From contig JACKPZ010000003.1 of assembly GCA_024233135.1 (NCBI GenBank), positions 124,001 through 188,000 on the forward strand: DNA of 64,000 bases, written 5' to 3'. The stretch's first letter is position 1. Each line of letters starts with the position of its first letter. This stretch comes from Akkermansiaceae bacterium. GTDB lineage: Bacteria > Verrucomicrobiota > Verrucomicrobiia > Verrucomicrobiales > Akkermansiaceae. A program made the position numbers and the translations under genes. Positions 46,066-55,475 of this stretch are shown here, piece after piece. The notes below the pieces were generated by a model. It worked only from the letters and a program-made list of their open reading frames with translations. It was not told the origin of the DNA and made no database searches.

Positions 46066-47271
46066 TCAGGCCGCCGTGGGCACCGGCGGCGGCACCGCAT
46101 TTCTCCTACGGCGCAGGGCCGAACTCCAGTCGACCCCCGCCGTGAAGAACATCAGCAGGGCCAGCGTGACGACCGCGCCGACGGTGATCGTCAAACCGGT
46201 GAGTCCATCGAAGAAGAAACTGTAACTGAAGAGCACCATGTAGGCGAACTGCGCGGCCGCAGCGATCCGCGCGAAACCGGCGCCCGCGAGACGCCAAAGG
46301 TAGCCCGTCACCAACAACAGCGAGACGGCCGCGGAGATCCCGAACGACGGCAGCAACGGCAGCAGGTCCACCAGATAGGCGAACAGCAATTGGAAGGCGA
46401 AACATCCGGCGGCGAGGAAGAAATAGTTCATCGGGTGCAGATCGACCCCGCGTTTCAGAGACACCATCACCAGCACCGCGAAGAAAAACACCAGCGACAC
46501 CGGTGCGAAGAATGTCATCCGTCCGGCGATGTCGCCCGGGTTCGGCACCTTCGGCATGTCCATCGCGATGGCATGGGCGCCGATCACATCCTCGTAGTTC
46601 CACACCAACCGCCAACCGTTGCCGCGGCGCGCGCGGTCGGACGGAGACTCGCTGCCCGCCGGGATGTCGATTTCGGAAAACCCGGTGTCCATTGTCAGCA
46701 CGAAGTCGCGCACGCGGCGGACCTGTTCGAACTGATAGGTCCAGCGGTTCATCCCGGTGCCGCGGTAGCTCACCTCCAGCGGTACCACCTCGCCCGGTTT
46801 CATGCGCAGCGACTTGCGGATCTCGCCGTCCACCGGCGCGCGGTCTGTCGCCTTGCCGCCGAAGGAAAGCTCGAAGCTGTCGTAGCGCGCACCCTCGGCG
46901 GGAAGCCGGAAGGAAACATGGATGGTCTGCTCGATGGGCGTCGGGTTCCTCACCTGATAGACCGCGTGGAAATCGACGGCATAGGTTCGGTACCACAGCA
47001 GGCCCTTGCGTTTCGGCTCGTGACGGAGGCGGACGTCCACCATCCCCGACTCCGGCGCGAAGGTCCGCATCATGCCGGAGGCACCGGGTGTTTCGTGCGC
47101 CAGCACCGGATGGGTTTGCTCAAGGACGGGTCCCCAGTTTCCGGCGACCTCCTGATGGAAACGCCGGTCGCCCTCTTGCGAGCGCAGTGTGATCGCGCCG
47201 CCGAGGACAAACCACGCCACCGCGGAACACGCGGCGATGGCGATGATCGAAAGAAGCCGGATGATGCTCAT
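46066..47271 (-). CDS. CreD-like inner membrane protein
   Basis: 401 residues. An N-terminal helix, a beta-rich extracytoplasmic domain (about 40-250), then five or six closely packed helices (LVFFFAVLVMVSLKRGVDLH, GISAAVSLLLVTGYLWRLAG, SYSFFFDGLTGLTITVGAVV). The arrangement and motifs match the CreD/cell envelope integrity family, although it is somewhat shorter than the 450-residue E. coli protein. It lies 36 nt after a large exported protein and may work with it. In E. coli creD responds to CreBC, but no such pair is adjacent here. Confidence 0.8.
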   Translation of the reverse strand: MSIIRLLSIIAIAACSAVAWFVLGGAITLRSQEGDRRFHQEVAGNWGPVLEQTHPVLAHETPGASGMMRTFAPESGMVDVRLRHEPKRKGLLWYRTYAVDFHAVYQVRNPTPIEQTIHVSFRLPAEGARYDSFELSFGGKATDRAPVDGEIRKSLRMKPGEVVPLEVSYRGTGMNRWTYQFEQVRRVRDFVLTMDTGFSEIDIPAGSESPSDRARRGNGWRLVWNYEDVIGAHAIAMDMPKVPNPGDIAGRMTFFAPVSLVFFFAVLVMVSLKRGVDLHPMNYFFLAAGCFAFQLLFAYLVDLLPLLPSFGISAAVSLLLVTGYLWRLAGAGFARIAAAAQFAYMVLFSYSFFFDGLTGLTITVGAVVTLALLMFFTAGVDWSSALRRRRNAVPPPVPTAA

Positions 47272-47307
47272 GGGATGGATGGGGTAGGCGTTTGAATGAA
47301 GAAATGA

Positions 47308-48993
47308 TCAGCGGAGCGGACTTCCGATCTGATAGAAGAATCCAGCGGCGGGTTTCTCGCCCCGGCAGAGGTCTTTGCGGAGCTCGACGACACCGGCCGA
47401 GGCCGGCTTGGAAACGGTGGCGTTGCCTTCCACGGCGATCACCTCACAGCGCGGCGGCAGTGCCACCGACCATTCGATCCGCTCGATGAACAACGAGGTG
47501 CGCGGCAGCTCAAGGGCCACCCGGCCGCCCACCGGATCGAGCGCATCGATGCGGCCGGTGTAGGTGAGTTCCACGGTGCTGCCGGATTTCGCATCGTTCG
47601 GAGCCGGCAGGGCGATCTCAAACACGCCGGACTCGCGGCTCACCGGTTTCACCGCTTTTCCCGCCACCGTGCAGGAGAGCAACTCGATGTCCGCAGGCAT
47701 CTCCACCCGCCATGGCATCGCCGAACTATGACGGATGAGCCACGAAACCGAGGTGCGCATCGACCCGTCCTCCACCACCTGCTGCGTGGCCTTCGATGCC
47801 GAGACGACCGCTTCGGCACTCTCGACCACCGGCAGCCAGCGCACGTCCAGATCGAGTTCCGCGCCGGACTCCGCGGTGACGAATGTCTGTCCGCCCAGCG
47901 CCGCCCTCATCCAACCTCCGAGCCTCTGCGGAGGCACCGCGTGGAGCGGTTCACCTCCGAGCTCCATCCCCTCACCCGGCACGACGGCAAAGAGCGATTT
48001 CGCCCCATCCTCCACATGCGGCGCGCGGAGTTCCCACCTTGTCGCCAGCGGCGACAGCGGAACCGCATACGTCACCATCAACTCACGGTCCAGGACATCG
48101 CGGGTTTTCCAACGGACCAACAACCGTCGTCCGCCATCCGCCGTGCGGCGGGTTTCGGACGATGCCAGATCCTCCCCGTCCACGGTTACGCCCACCGCGT
48201 TGCCGGGAAACTCGAGTTCCATCTCCACGCCCGATCCGCCATCCGCCTGCGCCGTCACGCGCGCCAGATATTCCAATCGCCCCTCGCCCGGGCGCACCAG
48301 CACGCGGTTCTCCACCCGCCATTCGCTGGCGACGAGCGGTGCCTCCACATGCGGTGGTTTCAGCTCCAGCGTGAGTTCCTCATCGCCCGGAGGCAGCAGG
48401 AAGCCATCTCCCGAGCGGATCACCTCGCCACCGCCCCAGCGCGCCTCGTAGCCATCCGGCACACCGGTCACCACGAGACGCTTCACCGCCGCCGCCGCCG
48501 GGCGGACCCGGAGCACCCCGCCCGCCGCGAGTTCCTTCCAACCCGGAGTCGCACAGCGCACGGTGACATCCAACGGACCCGCTTCTTCCGTTAGAACCCG
48601 GAACCCGTCCTTCCACACCACCGGCGCGCCGCCGGCATCCGCTTCCTCCAACGAGACGGTTCCATCGAACAAATCGACCTCCTGCCAGCCGTCGGCCAGC
48701 ACGCGTCCGCTCCACTTCCAATCCAGCACGCCGCCGCCGCCATCCTCATCGAAGGACAGCGTGCCCTCCGCCAGGTTCCAACAATGGGACAACGGCGGCG
48801 GCGCTGGTTTCTCCGGCGCGCCCTCCCCGCGGGACCTCCTCCCCGCCTCCCACAACGCGCGAAGCTCCTGATAGGAAATCGTCACCCGCCCGCTTGATAG
48901 ATCCGGCGGACTTCCGTCCGTCTGCGCGGATGCCGGAACAAGCCCCGCGGCCCAAAGGACCGCGCCGATGACGGGAAGTCGTCTCACATTCAC
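47308..48993 (-). CDS. Large exported protein of unknown function
   Basis: 561 residues. GTG at 48993 gives a signal peptide (VNVRRLPVIGAVLWAAGLVP, then ASAQ). An early segment ISYQELRALWEAGRR is followed by serial beta-rich domains without recognised motifs. Late blocks include YTGRIDALDPVGGRVALELP and SVALPPRCEVIAVEG. It precedes the CreD-like gene by 36 nt and follows a pseudopilin-like gene by 87 nt on the same strand. Probably periplasmic or outer-membrane attached. The frame extends upstream to 49080 without a signal peptide, so the shorter form is preferred. Confidence 0.68.
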   Translation of the reverse strand: MNVRRLPVIGAVLWAAGLVPASAQTDGSPPDLSSGRVTISYQELRALWEAGRRSRGEGAPEKPAPPPLSHCWNLAEGTLSFDEDGGGGVLDWKWSGRVLADGWQEVDLFDGTVSLEEADAGGAPVVWKDGFRVLTEEAGPLDVTVRCATPGWKELAAGGVLRVRPAAAAVKRLVVTGVPDGYEARWGGGEVIRSGDGFLLPPGDEELTLELKPPHVEAPLVASEWRVENRVLVRPGEGRLEYLARVTAQADGGSGVEMELEFPGNAVGVTVDGEDLASSETRRTADGGRRLLVRWKTRDVLDRELMVTYAVPLSPLATRWELRAPHVEDGAKSLFAVVPGEGMELGGEPLHAVPPQRLGGWMRAALGGQTFVTAESGAELDLDVRWLPVVESAEAVVSASKATQQVVEDGSMRTSVSWLIRHSSAMPWRVEMPADIELLSCTVAGKAVKPVSRESGVFEIALPAPNDAKSGSTVELTYTGRIDALDPVGGRVALELPRTSLFIERIEWSVALPPRCEVIAVEGNATVSKPASAGVVELRKDLCRGEKPAAGFFYQIGSPLR

Positions 48994-49080
48994 GGCGCGA
49001 TGCTTTCTCCGCCGTGTGAAACCCGGATGACGACTCGGGGAAACCTGCGTGAATGTTTCGTGTGGGACGAGCGTCCCCAT

Positions 49081-49785
49081 CTACTCCGGCCACACCACGT
49101 CCGGCGACGTGCCGTGCCAGAACGGCTGCGCGGGATCGAACAAGTCCCTGCCCTTGAAGATGACCTGCCCGGACGAATCCACCGGCAACGTGATCACGCG
49201 GTTGTCCACGAACAACACCGCCGCCTTGTTCCCCCACTTGGCGCAGAGTTTGGTGTCTGCCTTGAGGGTTCCTTTCAAGAGAGGAAACACAATGACAGGC
49301 GCAGTAGGGTCGCTCGCAGGGATGTTCCGGAGATATGCGTATGAGCATTCTCCTTTCTCCAACGCGCGCGAACCGATCATCACGTCGTCCGGCCTCGGCG
49401 TGAAGCCGGCATGAAAGATGGTTTCGCTTTGGACAAGGCCCGAAGCGATCAACTGACGGAAGTAGTCGTTCGATGTGGCGGTTCCGAGGGGAATTCCGTG
49501 CCCCGGAACATCCGCGTCCACCTCGGCGATCGTCTTGTCGCTTGGAAACGATCCATACTCGGATACGAAATCCAACATCCCGAACCCAAGACTTCTGAGA
49601 TTTCTCGCGGCGCTTTCCAGTTCGCTCCGCGCCTGTCGTTTCACCACCACCAGCGGATACAGCGAAGCGACTCCCAGCACCGACAACATCCCCACCACCC
49701 AGATCCCCCACATCCATCTCCGCGACCTCTTCTCACGGGCCGACGGCGGCGGCAGGGGCGCGTCGGGCTGGGATTGCCTTTCCAT
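49081..49785 (-). CDS. Single-span protein resembling a degenerate pseudopilin
   Basis: 234 residues. A proline-rich, basic N-terminus (PPPSAREKRSRRWMWG) leads to one helix (IWVVGMLSVLGVASLYPLVV), then an amphipathic extension (KRQARSELESAARNLRSLGF) and a globular domain with EYGSFPSDKT and AVLFVDNRVITLPV. The helix-plus-alpha spine and the FVSEYGSFP stretch recall type II secretion pseudopilin-like proteins of Verrucomicrobia, but the cleavage motif (GFTLxE) is missing. ATG at 49785 is chosen; upstream codons are antisense-like. Role unknown. Confidence 0.68.
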   Translation of the reverse strand: MERQSQPDAPLPPPSAREKRSRRWMWGIWVVGMLSVLGVASLYPLVVVKRQARSELESAARNLRSLGFGMLDFVSEYGSFPSDKTIAEVDADVPGHGIPLGTATSNDYFRQLIASGLVQSETIFHAGFTPRPDDVMIGSRALEKGECSYAYLRNIPASDPTAPVIVFPLLKGTLKADTKLCAKWGNKAAVLFVDNRVITLPVDSSGQVIFKGRDLFDPAQPFWHGTSPDVVWPE

Positions 49786-49895
49786 ACCATCGCCACCATC
49801 GGGCGAATCGTCGTTCCGGGCAAGCGCGGAGCCCGTGTGGAGCGGCGCCCCTGTGAAGCAAGTCCCGGAGGGACGCCGGCACGTAGCCACGAGGT

Positions 49896-51821
49896 TCACC
49901 CACGCGCCTTGGCGTCGGCTTCGATCCAGTTCCAGAGCGAGTCGAGACCGGAGCGGACCGCGGACTTGGCGGCGGCGAGGTCGGAACCGGCGTCGGCATG
50001 GCCGAAGAGATAGAACTTGATCTTCGGCTCGGTGCCCGAGGGACGGACGGCGAAGGAACGGCCGTCCTCAAGGTCGATGAAGAGCATCTTTTCCTTGGGG
50101 ATGAGGTCGCCTTCCTGATCGTAGATGTCCTGGCTGGCGAAATCGCGGACTTTCGCGACGGCGGAGCCATCGACTTCGGACGGCGGGTTTTGCGCATACG
50201 AAGTGGCGAGCGCCTGGATCTTCGCCGCGCCGTCGGCGCCCTCCATGACGAGGGATTTGCCGATTTCGAGATAGTATCCGTATTCCTGATAGATCTCATC
50301 CAGCAGCGCGGGCAGGGACTTGCCCACGGATTTCGCGTAGGCGGCGACTTCGGCGAACATGAGGGTGGCGCCGTTGGCGTCCTTGTCGCGCACGGCGTCG
50401 TTGCCGAGATACCCATAACTCTCCTCGCCGCCGAAGACGAAGAAGCGCGAGTATTCGAGGCGCAGGGCGCGGGTTTGCTCCTCGGTGAGCGAGCGGTAGT
50501 CGCCCTTCTTGTCGGCGGGGATGGCCTCCTCGTATTTGCGGAGCTTGCCGGCGATGTATTTGAAACCGGTGAGGGTGTCGACGATGCCGACGCCGAAGCC
50601 ATCGGCGATGGAGCGCTGGAGTTCGGTGGTGACGAAGGTTTTCACCAGCACCGCACGGCTGCGGTTGGCATGGCTGAGCCAACCGAGGTCGAAACAGGTC
50701 TTGAGGCGGTACCACGCCATCAGCGAACCGATCTGGTTGCCGGTGAGGAGCACCATCTTGCCATCGGCATCGCGCACGGCGACGCCCATCCGGTCGGCGT
50801 CCGGGTCGGTGCCGATGACGATTTCCGCGCCCGTTTCCTCGGCGAGGTCGATGCCCATCCTGAGGGCCGGAGCGTTTTCCGGATTGGGCGACTCGACGGT
50901 GGGGAAACGCCCGTCCTGGACGTCCTGCTCGGGCACGGTGCTGACATCGAAGCCGAAACCGCGGAGCATCGGGACGTTGATCGTGCCGCCGGTGCCGTGG
51001 AGGTTGGTGAAGACGATCTTGGTAGAGGCTCCTTCGAGCAGCTTGGGCTGGAGGAGAAGGGTCTTGAGGCGCTCGGTGTAGCGGGCGTCCATGTCCGCGC
51101 CGAGGGTGCGGACGGTGCCGCGCTGGTCCGCGGGAACCGGTTCGAAGGCCTCGGAGTCGATCGCATTGACCTCGGCGATGATGCCGGACGCATGGGGATC
51201 GACGATCTGGGCACCGTCGTTGAAGTAGGCCTTGAAGCCGTTGTCGTGCGGCGGGTTGTGGCTGGCGGTGAGCACCACACCGGCGTCGGCGCGGAGCTCG
51301 CGGATGGAAAACGAAAGTTGCGGCGTCGAGCGCGGGCCTTCGAACAAATAGGCGTCGCATCCGAGGGCGGCGCAGGTTTCCGCACAGAACTCGGCGAAGT
51401 CGCGCGAGAAGTGACGGGTATCGTGCGCGAAGACGAGGACCGGCTTGCGACCGGAACCGGCGAATTGTTTCGCGTAGGCGACCAGTCCGCGGACGGCGCG
51501 GCCGACGTTGTAGAAATTCATCGTCGCGGTGCCGACACATGGATGCTCGGGACGGCCGTTCGGTCCGCCGCTCCCCTGCTCCGCCTGGGTGACGACGCGG
51601 CCGATGGTGCGCCCGCGCAGGCCTCCGGTGCCGAAAGCGAGGGTCTTGAAAAAGCGGTCGTTGAGCTCCTGCCACTCGCCGGCGGCGACGAGTTCCTCGA
51701 TCGCGGCGCGGGTCACCGGCCGCGTGCTGCCGGCCAACAGGGCCTCGATGTTGCTCTTGGCGGAGGCCAGCAGGCGGCCATCGGAAACGGCGGACGAAAG
51801 GGCGGAGTCGAAATCGCTCAT
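49896..51821 (-). CDS. Phosphoglucomutase/phosphomannomutase family enzyme
   Basis: 641 residues, in the larger phosphopentomutase/PGM-like class. Catalytic serine loop TASHNPPHDNGFKAY, metal loop DPDADRMG, sugar-binding FGGEESYGY and phosphate-binding RPSGTEPKIKFY are all intact. GTGGLRG near residue 70 is the early conserved turn. It interconverts hexose 1- and 6-phosphates; substrate preference cannot be set. ATG at 51821 begins MSDFDSALSS. The pyrF gene lies 72 nt upstream on the same strand. Cytoplasmic. Confidence 0.93.
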   Translation of the reverse strand: MSDFDSALSSAVSDGRLLASAKSNIEALLAGSTRPVTRAAIEELVAAGEWQELNDRFFKTLAFGTGGLRGRTIGRVVTQAEQGSGGPNGRPEHPCVGTATMNFYNVGRAVRGLVAYAKQFAGSGRKPVLVFAHDTRHFSRDFAEFCAETCAALGCDAYLFEGPRSTPQLSFSIRELRADAGVVLTASHNPPHDNGFKAYFNDGAQIVDPHASGIIAEVNAIDSEAFEPVPADQRGTVRTLGADMDARYTERLKTLLLQPKLLEGASTKIVFTNLHGTGGTINVPMLRGFGFDVSTVPEQDVQDGRFPTVESPNPENAPALRMGIDLAEETGAEIVIGTDPDADRMGVAVRDADGKMVLLTGNQIGSLMAWYRLKTCFDLGWLSHANRSRAVLVKTFVTTELQRSIADGFGVGIVDTLTGFKYIAGKLRKYEEAIPADKKGDYRSLTEEQTRALRLEYSRFFVFGGEESYGYLGNDAVRDKDANGATLMFAEVAAYAKSVGKSLPALLDEIYQEYGYYLEIGKSLVMEGADGAAKIQALATSYAQNPPSEVDGSAVAKVRDFASQDIYDQEGDLIPKEKMLFIDLEDGRSFAVRPSGTEPKIKFYLFGHADAGSDLAAAKSAVRSGLDSLWNWIEADAKARG

Positions 51822-51893
51822 GGCGGGGCGGATCGTAGGAGAATCGACCGGCGTGGCAATGCCGTGGTGGCGCGAATTCGCGGACCGGCACCG

Positions 51894-52673
51894 TCAAGCC
51901 GACGGATACGCCGCGGCGATTTTGTCGGCCCAGAATTTGGCGCGGGAGCCGAAGCCGCGTTCGTCGCCGGCGTAGAGGATGCCGCGGGAGACGTTGATGA
52001 CGTCGGGGGCGGAGCGTTTCGCGGTGGCGAGGGAGTCGAGGTCGCCGCCTTGGGCGCCGAGACCGGGGACGAGCAAGGGTGCGTCCGGGATTTTCGCCAG
52101 GACATCGGCGGCGTTGGTGAGGCCGACGACGTATCCGACGTCGGTTTTGCGTTTCTCCTCCGCGGCGCGGTCGCCGAGGGCGGTGACGAGTTCGAAGACC
52201 GAGCGGCCGTCGGCGAGTTGCTGGCGCTGGAAGTCGGCGGAGCCGGGGTTGGAGGTGACGGCGAGCAGGTAGACCCCCTTGCCTTCCCAATCGAGAAAGG
52301 GCTCGAGCGAGTCGTAGCCGAGAAAGGGATTGAGCGTGACGGCATCGACGTTCCAGCGCTCGAAATACCCCTGTGCGTAGTATTTCTGGGTCTCGCCGAT
52401 GTCGCTGCGCTTGGCATCGAGGATCACGGGCACTTCGTCGGGGATCTCGGCGAGGATTTCCTCGAGGAGCTGGATCCCCTCGATGCCCATCGCCTCGAAG
52501 TAGGCCATGTTCGGCTTGAAGGCGGCGGCCCAGATGGCGGTCTCGCCGACGACCTGGCGGAGGAAATTGCGGGCGAAATCGACGCCGCCGTCGCCCGGAC
52601 GGGGGTCGAGGCCCACGCAGAGGCGGGATCCGGTCTTCTGGATGCGTTGCTGGAGGCGTTCGGCGTAGCGCAT
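51894..52673 (-). CDS. pyrF: Orotidine 5'-phosphate decarboxylase (type 2)
   Basis: 259 residues. Substrate and catalytic blocks SRLCVGLDPRPGD, FKPNMAYFEAMG, VILDAKRSDIGETQKYYA (Lys-Asp catalytic array), TLNPFLGYDS, VTSNPGSADFQ, LLVPGLGAQGGD and NVSRGILYAG identify the longer type 2 PyrF group. It performs the last step of UMP synthesis. ATG at 52673. Divergent from the M50 protease, with 107 nt between starts. Confidence 0.95.
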   Translation of the reverse strand: MRYAERLQQRIQKTGSRLCVGLDPRPGDGGVDFARNFLRQVVGETAIWAAAFKPNMAYFEAMGIEGIQLLEEILAEIPDEVPVILDAKRSDIGETQKYYAQGYFERWNVDAVTLNPFLGYDSLEPFLDWEGKGVYLLAVTSNPGSADFQRQQLADGRSVFELVTALGDRAAEEKRKTDVGYVVGLTNAADVLAKIPDAPLLVPGLGAQGGDLDSLATAKRSAPDVINVSRGILYAGDERGFGSRAKFWADKIAAAYPSA

Positions 52674-52780
52674 GGGCGGGACGATGGGCGCGCCGTCCGC
52701 GCGGGCAAGCGGAAAGCAAGGAATGCCGCCCTTCCGGCCGGGCTTGCGCGGTCCGCCATACCGGGCTATCCGGGACGTGC

Positions 52781-53419
52781 ATGCTGCGCTTCACGATTTT
52801 CGGCATCCCGGTGCTGGTCCATCCGTTTTTCTGGCTGACGCTGGCGATCATCGGCGGGGCGAACAGCGAGCGCGGACCCGACGCCTTGTTCCGCCTGGTT
52901 TTGTTTCTGCTGGCCGGCTTCATCTCGATCCTGGTTCACGAACTCGGCCACGCGCTGACGGCGCGGAAATTCGGCGCGTGGAGCGAGATCGTGCTGCAGG
53001 CCTTCGGCGGGTATGCCTCGTATTCCGGCGTGCACATGACCCGGCCGCGGAGTTTCGCGATCACGGCGGCAGGTCCCGCCGTCCAGCTCCTGCTCGGCGG
53101 GATCCTGTGGCTGCTGCTCGAACGCTTCCACGACAAGATCGCGCCCCAGGCACTCTATTTCACCGTGAGTCTGACGTGGATCAGCATCGTGTGGGCGGTC
53201 TTCAATCTGGTGCCCGTCATCCCGCTCGACGGCGGACGGATGCTCGATGCGCTGCTCGGACCGAAACGGATCCGGATCACCTTGTGGATCACGATTCTCA
53301 CGGCGGTGGCCGTCGGGCTCGGTTTCCTGACGCTCACGGGAAGCATCATCGCCCCGATCTTCATGGGCACCTTCGCGTGGCAGGCGTGGAAGACCTTGCG
53401 CGACGAGCCGTGGCGGTGA
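52781..53419 (+). CDS. Site-2 protease family (M50) membrane metalloprotease
   Basis: 212 residues, about six membrane segments. The zinc motif HELGH lies in ISILVHELGHALTARKFGAW and the third ligand in NLVPVIPLDGGRMLDALLG. The core is minimal, with no PDZ or CBS domain. Such short M50 proteases cleave membrane-embedded substrates, sometimes anti-sigma factors, but no candidate substrate is adjacent. ATG at 52781 begins MLRFTIFGIPVLVHP, a normal family start. Confidence 0.92.
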   Translation: MLRFTIFGIPVLVHPFFWLTLAIIGGANSERGPDALFRLVLFLLAGFISILVHELGHALTARKFGAWSEIVLQAFGGYASYSGVHMTRPRSFAITAAGPAVQLLLGGILWLLLERFHDKIAPQALYFTVSLTWISIVWAVFNLVPVIPLDGGRMLDALLGPKRIRITLWITILTAVAVGLGFLTLTGSIIAPIFMGTFAWQAWKTLRDEPWR

Positions 53420-53513
53420 GGACGGGGGGAAAATCCCTCTAACAACGAGAAAAGTCGTGCCTGCGGGGTGGATCACCCCCAGCCTCCGCGGCTCTTCCTC
53501 CCCGCGACGCTCC

Positions 53514-55094
53514 ATGTTTGATCTCTTCCGCAGAAAATCCGGCACGTACAAAGACGACACTCTTTCCGGCCTCACGGTGGCCCTGGCACTGGTGCCGGAG
53601 GCCATCGCGTTCGCCTTCGCGGCGGGTGTCGATCCACTCGTCGGCCTGTGGGCGGCGGTTTTCATGGGATTCATCACGGCAGCCTTCGGCGGACGGCCGG
53701 GCATGATCTCGGGGGCCACCGGCGCGATCGCGGTGGTGGTGGCCAAGGCGGTGCAACACGGCGACTCGATCCGCGAGGGGCTCGGCATGCAATATCTCTT
53801 CGCGGTGGTGATGCTGGCAGGCGCGATCCAGATCACCTTCGGGTTGTTGAAACTCGGGCGTTTCATCCGGCTGGTGCCGCACCCGGTGATGATCGGATTT
53901 GTGAACGGGCTGGCGATCGTGATCCTGATGGCGCAGTTCCCGTCGTTCCGCGACCTGGACACCAACGATTGGCTGAGTGGACAAGCGCTGGCGGTGATGG
54001 TGGGGCTGGTGTTGCTGACGATGCTGATCATCCAGTTTCTCCCCAAGCTGACGAAGGCGGTGCCTTCGACGCTGGTGGCGATCGTATCGGTCGGCCTGCT
54101 CGCGGTGTTCGTGTTTCCTGGGGCGGCGACCGTTTCCGACGTGCTGGCGACCTCGCCGGGAAACCCGGATGGCGTGCTGAAAGGCTCGTTTCCGCTGCCC
54201 GCGCTGCCGACGGACATCGCATGGGCGAAGGAGTGGGGATTCCTGCTGCGGACGGCGTTGGTCGTCGCGATGGTGGGCATCATCGAGTCTCTGATGACGC
54301 TGCAGCTCATCGACGAAATCACGGAAACCCGCGGTCACGGCAACCGCGAGTGCATCGCCCAGGGTGGCGCGAATTTTCTCTCCGGCCTGTTCGGCGGGAT
54401 GGGCGGCTGCGCGATGATCGGTCAGTCGCTCATCAACATCAAATCCGGCGGCCGCGGTCGGACCTCGGGCATCGTCGCGGCGCTGGCGCTGGCGAGTTTC
54501 ATCATGGTCGGCGGGCCGGTGATCGAGAAAATCCCGATCGCCGCGCTGGTGGGCGTGATGTTCATGGTGGTGATCGGCACCTTCGAGTGGTCGTCGCTGA
54601 AAACCTTCGGCCGGGTGCCGATGTCGGACATCCTCGTCATCGCGGTGGTCACGCTGGTCACCGTGTTTCTTCACGATCTCGCAACCGCGGTGTTCATCGG
54701 CATCATCGTTTCCGCGCTGGTCTTCGCATGGGAGAGTTCGAAGCACGTCTTCGTGACGCTGGAAAAGGACACGCCGGACGAGCGCATCTATGCCGTGCAG
54801 GGGCTGCTTTACTTCGGCTCGGTGCGGGAATTCACGGAACGCTTCCAAGCCCGCTCGGACGTGAAGAACATCGTCATCGACCTCGCCCACGCACGGGTCT
54901 GCGACATGTCCGGGCTGGAGGCCTTCAACGCGCTCGCCGAGCGCTACCGCGCGGCCGGCAAGAACCTGCGCCTGCGGCATCTCTCACCCGACTGCCGCCG
55001 CATGCTCGACCGCGCCGGCAGCATGGTGAACGTCGAGATCCTGCCGGACGATCCCGACTACATGGTCGCCCGGATGCGCCTCGGGCACGACTGA
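53514..55094 (+). CDS. SulP family anion transporter with STAS domain
   Basis: 526 residues. It begins FDLFRRKSGTYKDDTLSGLT, followed by VALALVPEAIAFAFAAGVDP, the SulP signature, and about 12-14 helices. It contains LFGGMGGCAMIGQSLINIKS and ends in a cytoplasmic STAS domain (VKNIVIDLAHARVCDMSGLE). SulP proteins import sulfate, bicarbonate or other anions; this bacterial branch is unassigned. ATG at 53514; the frame is open from GTG 53457. A GGGGTG-GAT-CACCCC hairpin lies just upstream (53465-53479). Confidence 0.92.
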   Translation: MFDLFRRKSGTYKDDTLSGLTVALALVPEAIAFAFAAGVDPLVGLWAAVFMGFITAAFGGRPGMISGATGAIAVVVAKAVQHGDSIREGLGMQYLFAVVMLAGAIQITFGLLKLGRFIRLVPHPVMIGFVNGLAIVILMAQFPSFRDLDTNDWLSGQALAVMVGLVLLTMLIIQFLPKLTKAVPSTLVAIVSVGLLAVFVFPGAATVSDVLATSPGNPDGVLKGSFPLPALPTDIAWAKEWGFLLRTALVVAMVGIIESLMTLQLIDEITETRGHGNRECIAQGGANFLSGLFGGMGGCAMIGQSLINIKSGGRGRTSGIVAALALASFIMVGGPVIEKIPIAALVGVMFMVVIGTFEWSSLKTFGRVPMSDILVIAVVTLVTVFLHDLATAVFIGIIVSALVFAWESSKHVFVTLEKDTPDERIYAVQGLLYFGSVREFTERFQARSDVKNIVIDLAHARVCDMSGLEAFNALAERYRAAGKNLRLRHLSPDCRRMLDRAGSMVNVEILPDDPDYMVARMRLGHD

Positions 55095-55145
55095 CCTGAC
55101 GAAATCCCGTTGCGCGGAAACGCGGAAACGGACATCGTGCCGGTC

Positions 55146-55406
55146 ATGCACATGATTCCCGCGCAGATCGCCGCATCGGACGGCTTCGCGATCGCAATGC
55201 TGGGCGTGATCCTGTTGTCGATGGGCATGATCGGCGTGTTGTTCTGGTGCATGAAACGCAACGCCGCGCGGCGCGACCCGCATGTGGACTCGCTGCTCGA
55301 GGAATTGGAGGAAGACGAACGCCAGGAGCGCCTCCCGCGCACCGCACCGGGTGGCGAAAAACCACGCGAACCGTGGGAACGCGAATCCGACTGGTGGAAA
55401 TCGTGA
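55146..55406 (+). CDS. Small single-span membrane protein
   Basis: 86 residues. One helix (GFAIAMLGVILLSMGMIGVL), then a basic stretch (CMKRNAARRD) and an acidic, disordered tail ending ERESDWWKS. No family recognised. It starts 51 nt after the SulP gene and 69 nt before the isochorismate synthase-like gene, so it may be in the same unit. ATG at 55146 is chosen over TTG 55110; ATG 55152 is also possible. Confidence 0.55.
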   Translation: MHMIPAQIAASDGFAIAMLGVILLSMGMIGVLFWCMKRNAARRDPHVDSLLEELEEDERQERLPRTAPGGEKPREPWERESDWWKS

Positions 55407-55475
55407 CGCGGGGTGGCCAGCGACAGGATCGGCTTGCGGCGCCATCTTCGACGGTTCATCTTCCGCCGCCCCGCC

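Noticed and set aside
49998..52838. 946-codon plus-strand frame opposite pyrF and the phosphohexomutase
   Set aside because: Both minus-strand genes have complete catalytic motifs; the plus frame is a long antisense shadow.
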